DNA of 64,000 nucleotides, taken from SXVE01 sp036388895 (GTDB lineage: Bacteria > Acidobacteriota > Blastocatellia > Pyrinomonadales > Pyrinomonadaceae). Where the stretch lies: positions 62,001 to 126,000 of the forward strand of contig DASVQY010000028.1 of the NCBI GenBank assembly GCA_036388895.1, read 5' to 3'. Every line of letters begins with the position of its first letter. Positions within the stretch are counted from its first letter, which is position 1. Under the pieces are notes generated by a model. That model worked only from the letters and a program-made list of their open reading frames with translations. It did not search any database and was not told the DNA's origin. Below are positions 1 through 9,085 of this stretch, one piece after another. Both the position numbers and the translations under genes were made by a program.

Positions 1-845
1 ATCGAAGTGACTTTTAACGGCGTTCGTTTGAGCGAAAAGCAAATGCCGGAAGTGTACGCGCAAACCGTTCGCGCCGCCAGAATTTTGGGAATGTCGCATA
101 TGCCGGACGTTTACATTTCCGGCGAATATATGTGGGATTGTATGACGTTCGGCACGGATAAGGATTCTTTCGTTGTCATTGGGACGGCGCTGGCGATGAA
201 TTTTCGCGGCGACGATCTGCTTTTTTGCTGGCGCGGGAAATGGGGCGTTGCCGTGCCGGGCACGCTTTGTGGAAAACAGTTTTGCGCTTTTTTCTCGGCG
301 AACAAGGTTCGAAAAAAGGATTGATGGCGGGCGGTTTGTTAGCCGCTTTAAGTCCTTCGGCATTGATCGGCGGCGCAATCGAAATGCCGCTTTTGGGTTG
401 GGCGCGCCAGGCTGAAATCACCGCCGACCGCGCCGGACTCCTGACCGTCGGCAATGAAGAAGTCCCGCGTCGCGTGCTGCTTTCGTGGTCGCTCAAATCG
501 CCGATTCTTTATCGTCAGATTAACGTCGAAGCGTGGCTCGAACAACAATCGTCCGGCGACGACGAAATGACGCGGCTGTCGGAACTGACGACTTCGGCGA
601 CGCCTTACATTACGCGGCGTTTGAAGCTGATGGCGGATTGGGATATTAAAAAACTTCTTTTGATTTTTTGCGTTTGTATATTGAAACTCGCTGACAAAAA
701 CATCTTTAATTCAAACATTAAATCGAAAATGCAAATCGAAAAAGAAATAGCCTGCAATTTTTACTACAAGCTATCTTTCGTTGGATTTTACTTTAGTTTA
801 ATTTTGTTCTCAGCACAGGCAGTTATACCCGAATTACCGGAATAA
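1..845 (+). pseudogene. M48-type peptidase homologue, 5' end outside window, frameshifted
   Basis: The frame open from base 1 encodes an M48-like segment up to about base 220. The matching continuation lies in another frame, and one extra T in the six-T run at 221-226 would join them as GDDLLFLLAREMG. The metal-binding helix reads REMGR (234-248) where M48 enzymes have HExxH, so both zinc-ligand histidines are Arg. The downstream QAEITADRAG region, which carries the third ligand in this fold, is retained. The last 65-70 residues (after about base 640) are AT-rich and resemble no part of the family. Either a decayed gene or an assembly indel in an already non-catalytic homologue. The family call rests on motifs only. 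Confidence 0.6.
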
Positions 846-875
846 TTTCCGTTGTTGTGATTTCTAAATTGAAAG

Positions 876-1268
876 CTAGCGGATTGTCAAAACAACTTTT
901 CTTTCTCTCGCCCCGTCGAATTCGCATAGGTAGATTCCCTGCCACCTTCCCAGAAGCAGTTTTCCGTTTTCAAACGGAACAGTAACGCTCGATCCCATTA
1001 ACGAGGATTTAATATGCGCGTCGGAGTTATGTTCAAAATGGCGGAAGCCATCGTAATATTGCGGAATCGTGTTTTTCAGAAACAAAAGAACATCTCGCTT
1101 CACGTCCGGGTCGGCGTTTTCGTTAATGGTTAAACCGCAAGTCGTATGCTGCGTGAACAAAATGCAAACGCCTTCTTTTTCACCGGATTCGCGCAAAAAT
1201 TTTTCCACTTCAGAAGTGATTTCGATCATTTCCTCGCGTTGTTTTGATTGAACTTTGATGGTGAACAT
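876..1268 (-). CDS. YjbQ/UPF0047 family protein
   Basis: A 130-residue protein of the YjbQ family, whose members are about 130-140 residues and form small beta-rich trimers. Some members have weak thiamine-phosphate synthase activity, but the physiological role is unsettled. Family hallmarks are visible: FTQHTTCGLTINENADPDV near residues 38-56, a conserved HFEHNSDAH segment near 77-85, and the closing GRWQGIYLCEFDG. It starts at an ATG (1266-1268) and converges on the broken M48 gene. A second gene on the same strand (the pyrophosphatase) lies upstream behind a 236-base gap, so it is probably transcribed on its own. Confidence 0.9.
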   Translation of the reverse strand: MFTIKVQSKQREEMIEITSEVEKFLRESGEKEGVCILFTQHTTCGLTINENADPDVKRDVLLFLKNTIPQYYDGFRHFEHNSDAHIKSSLMGSSVTVPFENGKLLLGRWQGIYLCEFDGARERKVVLTIR

Positions 1269-1407
1269 AATTTCGGCAAAAATAAAAATAGATTAGGCAG
1301 GGCTAAACCGGATTTACTTTTTATCCTATACATTAAAAAAACTACAGGCAACTTCAAGCTTTTCAAAGCTCAAACAGAGTTAAAACAGCTCAAAGAAAAA
1401 ACTAAAT

Positions 1408-1436
1408 AAAGAAAGCCCCGGTTAAGGAGCTTTTTC
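1408..1436 (-). terminator. Rho-independent terminator after the pyrophosphatase gene
   Basis: On the minus strand AAAGCTCC pairs with GGGGCTTT (1412-1419 and 1426-1433) around a six-base loop, followed by the T-rich run CTTTATTTA. It sits about 70 bases beyond the hppA stop codon. Confidence 0.6.
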
Positions 1437-1504
1437 ATTGTTTTAATTCTGCTTTTTAATCAAACCAAAAGAACATTCATTTGATAAACAGTCACGCAAT
1501 CTCT

Positions 1505-3709
1505 TTACTGTCTATTTACAGTGTGAACTTTAGCTGTTTGTTCGACCTGAACTTTCGGTGTTATTTCAATTTGAGAGCGGTGATTCGAATTAAGCGAAAT
1601 ATGCGGGGCGATAATTAATGCCACGATACTCATCAGCTTAATCAAAATGTTCATCGAAGGTCCCGACGTATCTTTGAACGGATCACCGACCGTATCGCCC
1701 GTGACGCTCGCTTTGTGTGCTTCGCTTCCTTTGTACTGCATTACTCCATTAATCATTACGCCGGCTTCAAATGATTTTTTAGCATTATCCCAAGCTCCGC
1801 CAGCGTTGTTTTGGAACATTCCCATCAGAACGCCGGAAACCGTAACGCCTGCCAATAAACCGCCGAGAACTTCCGGTCCGAAAGCAAATCCGACGATAAC
1901 CGGCGTAATTAGAGCGATTGCGCCCGGAAGCATCATTTCTCTCAAAGATGCTTTCGTCGAAATGGCGACGCATTTATCATATTCCGGCTTCGCTTTATAC
2001 TCCATAATTCCGGGAATTTCTCTAAACTGCCGTCTAACTTCCGTCACCATCGCCATTGCCGCTCTGCCGACTGCCGCAATTGCCAGCGAAGAAAAGATAA
2101 AAGGAATCATTCCGCCGACAAATAATCCTGCCAGAACATCGGCTTTATAAATATCAATTGAGCTAATTCCGGCAAGACCGACAAAGGCGGCGAACAATGC
2201 CAGCGCCGTCAGAGCAGCTGAAGCAATTGCAAAACCTTTACCCGTTGCGGCTGTAGTATTTCCAACGGCATCTAAAACGTCAGTTCTTTGTCTAACTTCT
2301 TTCGGCAGTCCGCTCATTTCGGCAATACCGCCGGCGTTATCGGCAATAGGTCCGAAAGCGTCAATTGCAAGCTGCATAGCTGTCGTTGCCATCATTCCTG
2401 CTGCTGCAATTGCAACTCCGTATAATCCGGCAAAATAATGAGAAAGGTAAATCCCTGCCGCCAGAATAATAGTTGGAATTAATGTGGATTCCATACCGAC
2501 AGACAGACCGCCGATGATGTTTGTCGCAGCGCCGGTATCGGATTGTCGAATGATTGAGTTAACCGGACGTTTTCCGATTGCTGTGTAGTATTCAGTGACA
2601 ATACTCATCAAAGCACCGACGATTGATCCCACCAAAATCGCCAGGAAAACACCCGTGTTTGTGAAGGTGGTGCCTCTGAGAGTCATATTTGCAGGGAGCA
2701 TCCACATAACAACAAAGTAACAGGCAATCGTAGTTAAAATAATTGAAGACCAGTTACCAAGATTGAGCGCTTTTTGTACGCTGCCCTTATCGTCTGAAAT
2801 TCTAACTAATGAAAAACCAATGATAGAAAAAATAATTCCGATCCCAGCAATAATCATCGGCAGAAGAATCGGAGAAAGACCGCCGAATTGATCGGTTACG
2901 ACAATCTCACGACCCAGAACCATTGTTGCAAGCATCGTTGCAACATAAGACCCGAAAAGATCCGCTCCCATTCCCGCAACGTCGCCGACGTTATCTCCAA
3001 CGTTATCCGCGATAGTCGCCGGGTTTCTCACGTCATCTTCGGGAATCCCCGCTTCGACTTTGCCGACGAGGTCAGCGCCAACGTCAGCGGCTTTTGTGTA
3101 AATACCGCCGCCGACTCTGGCAAAAAGCGCGATTGATTCAGCGCCCAGCGAAAAACCTGCCAGAACTTCAATCGCTTTTTCCATCGGAATTCCATTTACC
3201 GGAGCGACGCCGCTCAAAACCGGAGCGCCGACGACATAGATGTTATAAAAAACTATAAAAAGAAGCCCCAGACCTAAAACGGCGAGTCCGGCAACGCCGA
3301 GTCCCATTACCGATCCGCCGGTAAAAGCTACGCGAAGCGCGTCTTTCAGACTGGTTCTCGCCGCGTGCGTCGTTCTGACGTTCGCTTTGGTTGCGATATT
3401 CATCCCGAAGTAACCGGCAGTGGCGCTAAATACCGCGCCGATAATGAATGAAAGCGCGATCACGGGAGACGAAGTTTCAACTAACGTTCCGGACCAAGCC
3501 AGAAGAATTGCCGCGAGGATTGCGAAATAAATTAAAATTTTCCATTCCGCCTTTAAAAACGCCATCGCGCCTTCGGCAATAAAAGTCGAAAGCTCGATCA
3601 TTTTTTCATCACCGGCAGCCTGCTTGCTGACCCATGAAGATTTAAATGCCATGACAACTAATCCCAAAATCCCTAATACAGGGATCAAATAAAGAATTGT
3701 AGATTCCAT
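1505..3709 (-). CDS. hppA: Membrane-bound pyrophosphatase (ion-pumping)
   Basis: A 734-residue, almost wholly hydrophobic protein that couples hydrolysis of cytoplasmic pyrophosphate to export of H+ or Na+ across the inner membrane. The catalytic signature DVGADLVGKVE lies at residues 209-219 and DNVGDNVGDVAG at about 235-246; the C-terminal GDTVGDPFKDTSGPS motif is also present. Residue 487, in GNTTAATGKG (483-492), is Ala, the residue typical of K+-dependent enzymes (K+-independent ones carry Lys). A charged tail of about 30 residues extends beyond the last membrane helix. Whether it pumps H+ or Na+ I cannot decide from motifs. Length and motifs are complete. Confidence 0.97.
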   Translation of the reverse strand: MESTILYLIPVLGILGLVVMAFKSSWVSKQAAGDEKMIELSTFIAEGAMAFLKAEWKILIYFAILAAILLAWSGTLVETSSPVIALSFIIGAVFSATAGYFGMNIATKANVRTTHAARTSLKDALRVAFTGGSVMGLGVAGLAVLGLGLLFIVFYNIYVVGAPVLSGVAPVNGIPMEKAIEVLAGFSLGAESIALFARVGGGIYTKAADVGADLVGKVEAGIPEDDVRNPATIADNVGDNVGDVAGMGADLFGSYVATMLATMVLGREIVVTDQFGGLSPILLPMIIAGIGIIFSIIGFSLVRISDDKGSVQKALNLGNWSSIILTTIACYFVVMWMLPANMTLRGTTFTNTGVFLAILVGSIVGALMSIVTEYYTAIGKRPVNSIIRQSDTGAATNIIGGLSVGMESTLIPTIILAAGIYLSHYFAGLYGVAIAAAGMMATTAMQLAIDAFGPIADNAGGIAEMSGLPKEVRQRTDVLDAVGNTTAATGKGFAIASAALTALALFAAFVGLAGISSIDIYKADVLAGLFVGGMIPFIFSSLAIAAVGRAAMAMVTEVRRQFREIPGIMEYKAKPEYDKCVAISTKASLREMMLPGAIALITPVIVGFAFGPEVLGGLLAGVTVSGVLMGMFQNNAGGAWDNAKKSFEAGVMINGVMQYKGSEAHKASVTGDTVGDPFKDTSGPSMNILIKLMSIVALIIAPHISLNSNHRSQIEITPKVQVEQTAKVHTVNRQ

Positions 3710-3793
3710 TTTGTTAAATTTTAAGTTTTAAAGTTATACAGCTCTATTTCGATCAACGATAATCAACTTACATAAAGCAAAAGGGTAATTATT

Positions 3794-3823
3794 GCCGATT
3801 TGGTGGCAAACATTCAAATCGGC
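3794..3823 (-). terminator. Hairpin between carA and hppA
   Basis: GCCGATTTG (3794-3802) and CAAATCGGC (3815-3823) form a perfect nine-base stem with a 12-base loop just past the carA stop codon. The following T-run is weak on the minus strand, so this may be a terminator of carA or a leader hairpin of hppA. Confidence 0.45.
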
Positions 3824-3859
3824 TTGGCAGAACTTATAAAATTTTGTGAACTTTTTCTT

Positions 3860-4966
3860 TTATGAGTTATTATTTCGATTTTGCATCAACTCGATAAAAC
3901 GTCTGAAAAGATATTCGGAATCGTGTGGTCCGGGAGCGGATTCGGGATGATACTGAACTGAAAAAATCGGCAGGTGTTTGTGTTTTAATCCGGCAACCGT
4001 TTTATCATTAAGATTAACGTGCGTAACTTCGACTTCCGCAGGCAGTGATTTCGCATCAACCGCAAAGCCATGATTGTGCGAAGCAATTTCCACCTTTCCC
4101 GTTGTTAAATCCATAATAGGCTGATTGCCGCCGCGGTGACCGAATTTTAATTTGTAAGTGTCGCCGCCGAAAACCTGACCTAAAATTTGATGACCGAGAC
4201 AGATTCCGAACATCGGAACGTTTTCATTCGTCAGCTTTTTGATTTCGGCAACCGTTTTTCGCATTGACGACGGGTCGCCCGGTCCGTTTGAAAGAAAAAT
4301 TCCGTCGGGTTTGAGGGCAAGCACTTTGTCTGCAGGGGTTTCTGCCGGAACAACCGTTATTTTACAGCCCATTCTGGCAAACTCGCGCAGTGAGTTCGTT
4401 TTTACGCCGAAATCGTAAGCGACCACGTGAAATCTTTCTTCGTTTTCAGCAGGAAAACTAAAGCTGTTTTCGACGGTTACGACGCTGGCGAGCTCGCGGT
4501 TTTTCATCTCGGGCGAGTTCAAAACTTTTTCCAATAAATTTTTTTCGTCTGTATCAATCGAAGAAATCCCGGCGCGCATCGCGCCTTTGTCGCGAATGTG
4601 ACGAACGAGAGCGCGGGTGTCTATATGCTCGATACCGACGATTTTATGACGTTTCAGATAAGAATCGAGCGTCTCGGTTGATCGCCAATTAGAAGCGGCG
4701 CGGCTCGCCTCTCGAACGACAAAGCCCTCAACCCACGGGCGGCGTGATTCGGTGTCTTCTTCGTTCACTCCGTAATTCCCGATCAGCGGATAAGTCATAC
4801 AAACGATTTGTCCGGCATAGGACGGATCGGTCAAAATTTCCTGATAACCGGTCATCGAAGTATTGAAAACTATCTCGCCGAATGCTTCGCCGTCTGCGCC
4901 GAACGCTTCCCCGCGAAAAACGCGCCCGTCTTCAAGAACCAAAATAGCTTTTTTTGATAAATTCAT
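3860..4966 (-). CDS. carA: Carbamoyl-phosphate synthase small (glutaminase) subunit
   Basis: The 368-residue glutamine amidotransferase subunit of carbamoyl-phosphate synthetase, which hydrolyses glutamine and passes ammonia to CarB for arginine and pyrimidine synthesis. The class I amidotransferase triad is visible: Cys256 in MFGICLGHQ, and His340 and Glu342 in QYHPES. The N-terminal CPSase domain includes FNTSMTGYQEILTDPSY. Length matches the family. No carB lies next to it in the window. Its upstream gap holds a large palindromic repeat (5009-5109), so any promoter must lie in or near that element. Confidence 0.97.
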   Translation of the reverse strand: MNLSKKAILVLEDGRVFRGEAFGADGEAFGEIVFNTSMTGYQEILTDPSYAGQIVCMTYPLIGNYGVNEEDTESRRPWVEGFVVREASRAASNWRSTETLDSYLKRHKIVGIEHIDTRALVRHIRDKGAMRAGISSIDTDEKNLLEKVLNSPEMKNRELASVVTVENSFSFPAENEERFHVVAYDFGVKTNSLREFARMGCKITVVPAETPADKVLALKPDGIFLSNGPGDPSSMRKTVAEIKKLTNENVPMFGICLGHQILGQVFGGDTYKLKFGHRGGNQPIMDLTTGKVEIASHNHGFAVDAKSLPAEVEVTHVNLNDKTVAGLKHKHLPIFSVQYHPESAPGPHDSEYLFRRFIELMQNRNNNS

Positions 4967-5008
4967 TTCGGCAACAATTTTACAGCAAAAAGTTTGATAG
5001 CCGCAAAG

Positions 5009-5109
5009 AAAGGTTTAGCCGTGAATTAAGCGGATGACACGAATAAAGAATAATTTTATCTAACATTCTTTTATTCGTGTTGATTCGCGCTATTCGCGGC
5101 TAAACCTTT
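5009..5109. repeat. Palindromic word element A (TTTAGCCGCGAA / CACGAA type)
   Basis: Two 45-base arms read AAAGGTTTAGCCG...ACACGAATAAA (left) and the near-complement TTTATTCGTGT...CGGCTAAACCTTT (right), with only a few mismatches. The words GCGAAT and ACACGAAT recur at about 10-12-base spacing inside each arm. It fills the gap between the lepB stop and the carA start (tandem, minus strand). Similar arms occur at 33581-33695 and 63005-63141. Confidence 0.85.
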
Positions 5110-5136
5110 TTCCTGCTCTTTCGTGTTTGTTATGGT

Positions 5137-5838
5137 TTATTCTTCGCTTTCGGCGCGAACGTCGTCAATTTTTTGTTCTTCTTCAATGTTATATTCGCCG
5201 TGCTCCAAAAAACCGGCGTTCGACGGTTTCCAGTAGCGGAAAAACGCTTTGCCGTAGATGTATTTTTCGGGAACCAGACCCCAGTAACGGGAATCCGACG
5301 AATTATCGCGATTATCGCCCATCACGAAATAGTAGTGCTCATCAACTTTGCGCGGCGGGAAACTCGGCAGAGATTGATTGTGTTCGGTATCTAGATAAGT
5401 TTCTTCCAACTGCTTTCCGTTTATAAAAATAATTCCATTGCGAACTTCGACCGTTTCACCCGGCAAGCCGACGATGCGTTTGACATAGCTTTTTTCCGGG
5501 TCTTTCGGATACCAGAAAACGACAATATCGCCGCGCTGCAGATGCCCCCAATCAACGCTTTGAATCTTGTAGTAAACCAATTTGTTGACGAGCAGACGTT
5601 CGCCGTCGTGCAGCTGCGGAAGCATCGAAGTGCCTTCGACGACGACCGGCTGGGCGACGAAAACGCCGAATAAAACAAAGACCGCGATAATTAAAATAAT
5701 ATCGCGCAAAAGCCGCATACTTTCGAACCACAAGCCCTGGCGGGATTCTACTTTTAACTTCTGAACTTCGATGTCGCGGTCGTCGGTCGGCGCTACGATC
5801 CCGAAATCGTATTGGTTTTTTCTTTGAAAATCGAACAT
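5137..5838 (-). CDS. lepB: Signal peptidase I
   Basis: Inner-membrane serine protease that removes signal peptides from exported proteins. After a cytoplasmic N-terminus, one membrane helix (about residues 45-63) leads to the catalytic domain. The nucleophile Ser71 lies in VEGTSMLP and the general base Lys120 in SYVKRIVGLPGE. The MGDNRDNSSDSRYWG box is intact. The ATG at 5836-5838 is preferred over a TTG two codons upstream. An acidic C-terminal tail rich in Glu is unusual but harmless. A shorter S26-family protein is encoded at 12374-12712. Confidence 0.95.
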   Translation of the reverse strand: MFDFQRKNQYDFGIVAPTDDRDIEVQKLKVESRQGLWFESMRLLRDIILIIAVFVLFGVFVAQPVVVEGTSMLPQLHDGERLLVNKLVYYKIQSVDWGHLQRGDIVVFWYPKDPEKSYVKRIVGLPGETVEVRNGIIFINGKQLEETYLDTEHNQSLPSFPPRKVDEHYYFVMGDNRDNSSDSRYWGLVPEKYIYGKAFFRYWKPSNAGFLEHGEYNIEEEQKIDDVRAESEE

Positions 5839-5940
5839 AATCAAATTTTTTCGATGGCTTTTTTGAGGGTTTCAGTTGGAGAAATTTTTTCTAAACCACT
5901 CTAAAACTAGCTTTATTATAGTGCTTTGTCAAAATAAAGT

Positions 5941-6062
5941 GAAAAGATGAAAAAGCGGAAAAGTAGAAATTGAAAAAGAAAAAATACTGAAGATGTTTTG
6001 TTCTTTATATCACCTGTTTTCCCGTTTTTTCATCTTTTTTATCTTTTAACTTTTTAACTTTA
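5941..6062. repeat. Palindromic word element B (AAAAGATGAAAAA type)
   Basis: AAAGATGAAAAAGCGGAAAA on the left and TTTTCCCGTTTTTTCATCTTT (6018-6038) on the right form an imperfect stem. Beyond the stem the right side continues as a run of related words (ATCTTTTAAC, TTTTTAACTTT) up to the next start codon. It lies in the divergent gap between lepB and the aminotransferase gene, so both promoters must be near it. Confidence 0.6.
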
Positions 6063-6068
6063 AAATTT

Positions 6069-7193
6069 ATGAACGAAGAAATTCGCAGTTTGTTTCCCGC
6101 AACTGAAAAATACACTTATTTAAACAGCGCGGCGGTAGCGCCTTTGCCGTCGGTTTCAATCGAAGCCGTATATTCACAGCTAAAAGATGTTTCGGAAAAC
6201 GGCTCGGCGAATTACAACGATTGGGTTCAGACGAAAACGCGGGCGCGTTCTCTCGTTGCGGAAATGCTCAACGTAAAAGCCGAGCAGATTGCGTTTATGC
6301 GGAACACTTCAGACGGTTTCGCGTCGGTCGCCAATGGTCTAAAATGGCGCGAAGGCGACAACATCGTAACTTACGCGAAAGAATTCCCCGCAAATTTTTA
6401 TGCTTGGCGACGTATCAGGGATAAATATGACATTGAATTGAGACTTTGCCCGGAACGCAACGGAAGAATTGATATTGACGAATTCATCGGGCTGATCAAC
6501 TCGAACACGAAGCTCGTTTCGATTAGCGCTGTGCAGTTCGCTTCGGGTTTTCGAGCGGATTTGGAAAGAATCGGTGCGGCAGCGAGAAAAGTGGACGCGC
6601 TTTTTGCCGTTGATATTATTCAGGGTTTCGGCGCAATGCCGTTTGATTTACCTGCTCAGAACGTCGACATTGCGGCGGGCGCGAGTCACAAATGGCTTTG
6701 CTCGCCGGAAGGTTGCGGTATTTTGTATCTTTCCGAAAGAGCGCGAGCAAGAATAGAACCGACGCTCGTCGGATGGATCAGCGTCGAGGACGCCTGGAAT
6801 TTTGAAGATTACGAACAGCCTTTCAAATCAAACGCTTTAGCCTGGGAAACGGGAACCGGCGGAATTTCGCTTTTTTACGGTTTAGAGCGGAGTTTGCGTC
6901 TGCTTCACAAGACCGGCGCGGCGAACATTCGCAATTATCTGGAGACCTTGACGGATCATTTGTGCGAATTGTTAACGGAAAAAGATTACCAAATCGTTAG
7001 CTCGCGCCGAAAAGAAGAAAAATCACAAATCGTCTGCATTGTAAATCGCAATAATTTGAGCTGCATAGAAATTGCGAAACGTCTTGAAAATGAAAAAATC
7101 ATTGTCTCGCCGCGCGGCGAACGAATTCGTATCGCGCCGCATTTTTTTAATAATCAAAAAGATATCGAGCGATTGGTTGAAGCCCTGCCATAA
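6069..7193 (+). CDS. Class V aminotransferase-fold PLP enzyme (cysteine-desulfurase-like)
   Basis: A 374-residue pyridoxal-phosphate enzyme of the aminotransferase class V family. Lys208 in GASHKWLCSPEG is the Schiff-base lysine. Asp182 in AVDIIQGFG contacts the pyridine nitrogen. TSDG near residues 80-83 and FASGFRADLERIG near 157-169 fit the family. This subgroup includes kynureninase-like and cysteine-desulfurase/selenocysteine-lyase-like enzymes. No catalytic loop Cys of IscS type is evident, so the substrate is not assigned. It stands alone, divergent from lepB. Confidence 0.85.
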   Translation: MNEEIRSLFPATEKYTYLNSAAVAPLPSVSIEAVYSQLKDVSENGSANYNDWVQTKTRARSLVAEMLNVKAEQIAFMRNTSDGFASVANGLKWREGDNIVTYAKEFPANFYAWRRIRDKYDIELRLCPERNGRIDIDEFIGLINSNTKLVSISAVQFASGFRADLERIGAAARKVDALFAVDIIQGFGAMPFDLPAQNVDIAAGASHKWLCSPEGCGILYLSERARARIEPTLVGWISVEDAWNFEDYEQPFKSNALAWETGTGGISLFYGLERSLRLLHKTGAANIRNYLETLTDHLCELLTEKDYQIVSSRRKEEKSQIVCIVNRNNLSCIEIAKRLENEKIIVSPRGERIRIAPHFFNNQKDIERLVEALP

Positions 7194-7195
7194 AA

Positions 7196-7226
7196 ATAAA
7201 AAAGCGGCGATACGCTCTTCGCCGCT
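7196..7226 (-). terminator. Hairpin terminator between convergent genes
   Basis: AGCGGCGA (7203-7210) and TCGCCGCT (7219-7226) make a perfect eight-base stem. On the minus strand it is followed by TTTTTTATTTTT, a good terminator for the gene ending at 7270. It may also slow plus-strand transcription. Confidence 0.75.
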
Positions 7227-7269
7227 CAGTGTAAATAATTTTATAAATTGAATCTTTTCTTTTTCCGAT

Positions 7270-8040
7270 TTAATCCTTCAAAAGATTTTTCGGAATGATC
7301 TGCGCCGATAACTCGTCTAAATTAAGACGAGTCATTCCGCCGGCGTCGGAAAATGCTTCCGTTGTAGCGCGTTTCTGGTCGCGTATATAGAAAAATACTA
7401 TTCCGACCAGAATTCCCAAAAGAACTGAAATACCAAGACCTAAAATAATCGCTAAAACCGTAGAGACAAAAATGTCGGAAGTCGTTTGAATGAAGGCGTA
7501 TTCGGCGCGGCTTTGCAGAAAGGGATTTTCGCCGAGCCACTGCACTTCCTTTTCATATTTTACCTGCTCGAGCAAAGCGTTAGCTCTTGCCTCGTCCGGC
7601 GCATCGAAAACAAAAGTATTATAGTTTCCGATTCTTCGATAAAAGATGTTTTGCGTTTGACCGATTTCCGAAAGACGCTGCACGGTTTTCCCGTCCATCA
7701 AAGATGAGCCTTGCGGCGTCGCGTATTCGACGATAAGCAATTTCCCCTGCGGGTAAGTCGCCATGACGGCTTCGGTTCCGCCCGAAAAATCAATCAGATC
7801 GTAAACGGGGCGTTCTCCGAGGGCTTTTCGCAAATCGTCTACGTTATTGGTAAAAGTTACACTATTTCGAACATTTTTCCATTCCGGCAAATGCTTAACT
7901 AAAACCGGAATGCCGTCAGCGTCTGAAACTTCCTGACTTTTAATTGCCGGAGCGTTTTGAGCTTGCGCCTGAATGCCGAAAGCGAGTGAAAAGGACAGAC
8001 ACACAAAAAATGCAAATCTTAAAAACCAGGCTTTTTTCAT
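7270..8040 (-). CDS. Exported, C-terminally membrane-anchored protein of unknown function
   Basis: I do not recognise this protein. The ATG at 8038-8040, preceded by AAAGGA, gives 256 residues with a clear signal peptide (MKKAWFLRFAFFVCL..., cleavage likely after the AQAQ region). A long extracytoplasmic domain follows, then one strong membrane helix near residues 194-217 (VSTVLAIILGLGISVLLG...), and a short cytoplasmic tail. The extracytoplasmic part contains FVFDAPDEARANALLEQVKYEK, which looks like a short helical substructure. The gene is divergent from the sigma factor at 8347, so co-regulation or an anti-sigma-like link is possible but unsupported by any recognisable domain. Confidence 0.7.
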   Translation of the reverse strand: MKKAWFLRFAFFVCLSFSLAFGIQAQAQNAPAIKSQEVSDADGIPVLVKHLPEWKNVRNSVTFTNNVDDLRKALGERPVYDLIDFSGGTEAVMATYPQGKLLIVEYATPQGSSLMDGKTVQRLSEIGQTQNIFYRRIGNYNTFVFDAPDEARANALLEQVKYEKEVQWLGENPFLQSRAEYAFIQTTSDIFVSTVLAIILGLGISVLLGILVGIVFFYIRDQKRATTEAFSDAGGMTRLNLDELSAQIIPKNLLKD

Positions 8041-8296
8041 TTTTATTCCTTTACTGCCGGGATAATTTTTTGAAATTTTTTGAATTATCAATGATAACAT
8101 TTTCTTTAAAGGCAAAGATTTAAGTTAGTAACAAAACCATACATTTAACCAAATCGTGTCTCGTTTGCACCAATTGTTACATACCTTACCTGAATCCGAA
8201 CTTGGATGTGTAGCGAAAATAAAAGTATGTCTAAAAAAATGCAACAAAAGAGTTTGGTCGGCGTGATACATTATTGCGAATAATTCAGAAAAAAGT

Positions 8297-8325
8297 TTGG
8301 CACGCTATTTGATAGACATTAAGAT
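8297..8325 (+). promoter_or_regulatory. Sigma-70-type promoter of the ECF-like sigma factor gene
   Basis: TTGGCA (8297-8302), a 17-base spacer and TAAGAT (8320-8325) lie just upstream of the start codon. The same stretch resembles a -24/-12 element (TTGGCAC with GA in place of GC at -12), but the sigma-70 reading is the better match. Confidence 0.5.
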
Positions 8326-8346
8326 CTAGTGGGGGAATTAGAAAAA

Positions 8347-9009
8347 ATGACAACAGAAACTTTAAATTATCCGATTTGGCAAGACGCAGCGGGCACAAAC
8401 GAAAATGAGACTGCTGATGTTAAGCCGCTTGAAAACGTCGGGTCGGCTAGTGATTTTGCTTTAGCACAATCGGCTGCTAAAGGCGATATGGTTTCTTTTG
8501 AAGAACTTTATCAACGTCATCACCGCCGCGTATATTCGATTTGTTTGCGTATGCTTCAGAACGCTTCTGAAGCGGAAGATTTAACGCAAGATGTTTTTAT
8601 TCAACTTTACCGTAAAATTGGAAGTTTCCGCGGTGATTCCGCTTTTACGACTTGGCTTCATAGAATGACGGTTAACCAGGTTTTAATGCACTTCCGAAAA
8701 CGAACCGTGAAATTCGAAAAAACTACCGAAGAAGGTGAAACCCCGGTACAAATTGTCTCGGGGACAGAAAATCCCTTTAAAATGCCGGTCGTTGATAAGA
8801 TCGCCATCGAAAACGCAATCGAACAGCTTCCGGCTGGTTACAAGAAAGTTTTCGTTCTGCACGATGTCGAAGGTTTCGAGCACGAAGAAGTAGCTAAGAT
8901 TTTAGGCTGTTCAGTAGGAACATCGAAATCGCAATTGCACAAAGCGCGTTTGAAACTGCGAAAACTTTTAGGAAAAAAAGCCAATCCGCGTCTTCTCGGC
9001 TCTTGGTAA
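8347..9009 (+). CDS. RNA polymerase sigma factor, ECF-type sigma-70 family
   Basis: A 220-residue sigma factor with region 2 (ELYQRHHRRVYSICLRML and the acidic SEAEDLTQDVFIQLYRK helix, about residues 55-90) and region 4 (QLPAGYKKVFVLHDVEGF and a helix-turn-helix KILGCSVGTSKSQLHKA, about 160-205). There is no region 3, as in ECF factors. A GTG at 8329 is in frame, but the G-rich run at 8330-8335 sits as a ribosome site for the ATG at 8347, which I prefer. The roughly 40-residue N-terminal leader before region 2 is longer than usual. No anti-sigma factor is recognisable next to it. The divergent membrane protein (7270-8040) is the only candidate partner. Confidence 0.92.
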   Translation: MTTETLNYPIWQDAAGTNENETADVKPLENVGSASDFALAQSAAKGDMVSFEELYQRHHRRVYSICLRMLQNASEAEDLTQDVFIQLYRKIGSFRGDSAFTTWLHRMTVNQVLMHFRKRTVKFEKTTEEGETPVQIVSGTENPFKMPVVDKIAIENAIEQLPAGYKKVFVLHDVEGFEHEEVAKILGCSVGTSKSQLHKARLKLRKLLGKKANPRLLGSW

Positions 9010-9027
9010 AAACTTTAGTTTAATTGG

Positions 9028-9060
9028 AAAAAAGCTTCTCAATTTCCGAGAAGCTTTTTT
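9028..9060 (+). terminator. Rho-independent terminator of the sigma factor gene
   Basis: AAAAAAGCTTCTC (9028-9040) pairs perfectly with GAGAAGCTTTTTT (9048-9060) around a seven-base loop. The T-run and further T-rich DNA follow. Confidence 0.9.
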
Positions 9061-9085
9061 ATTTTTTAAAGTTTTGTTTCGCTCG

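Noticed and set aside
8297..8316. Sigma-54 (-24/-12) promoter before the ECF-like gene
   Set aside because: The -24 half (TTGGCAC) is good, but the -12 GC is GA. The same bases fit a sigma-70 promoter better, with a 17-base spacer and TAAGAT.
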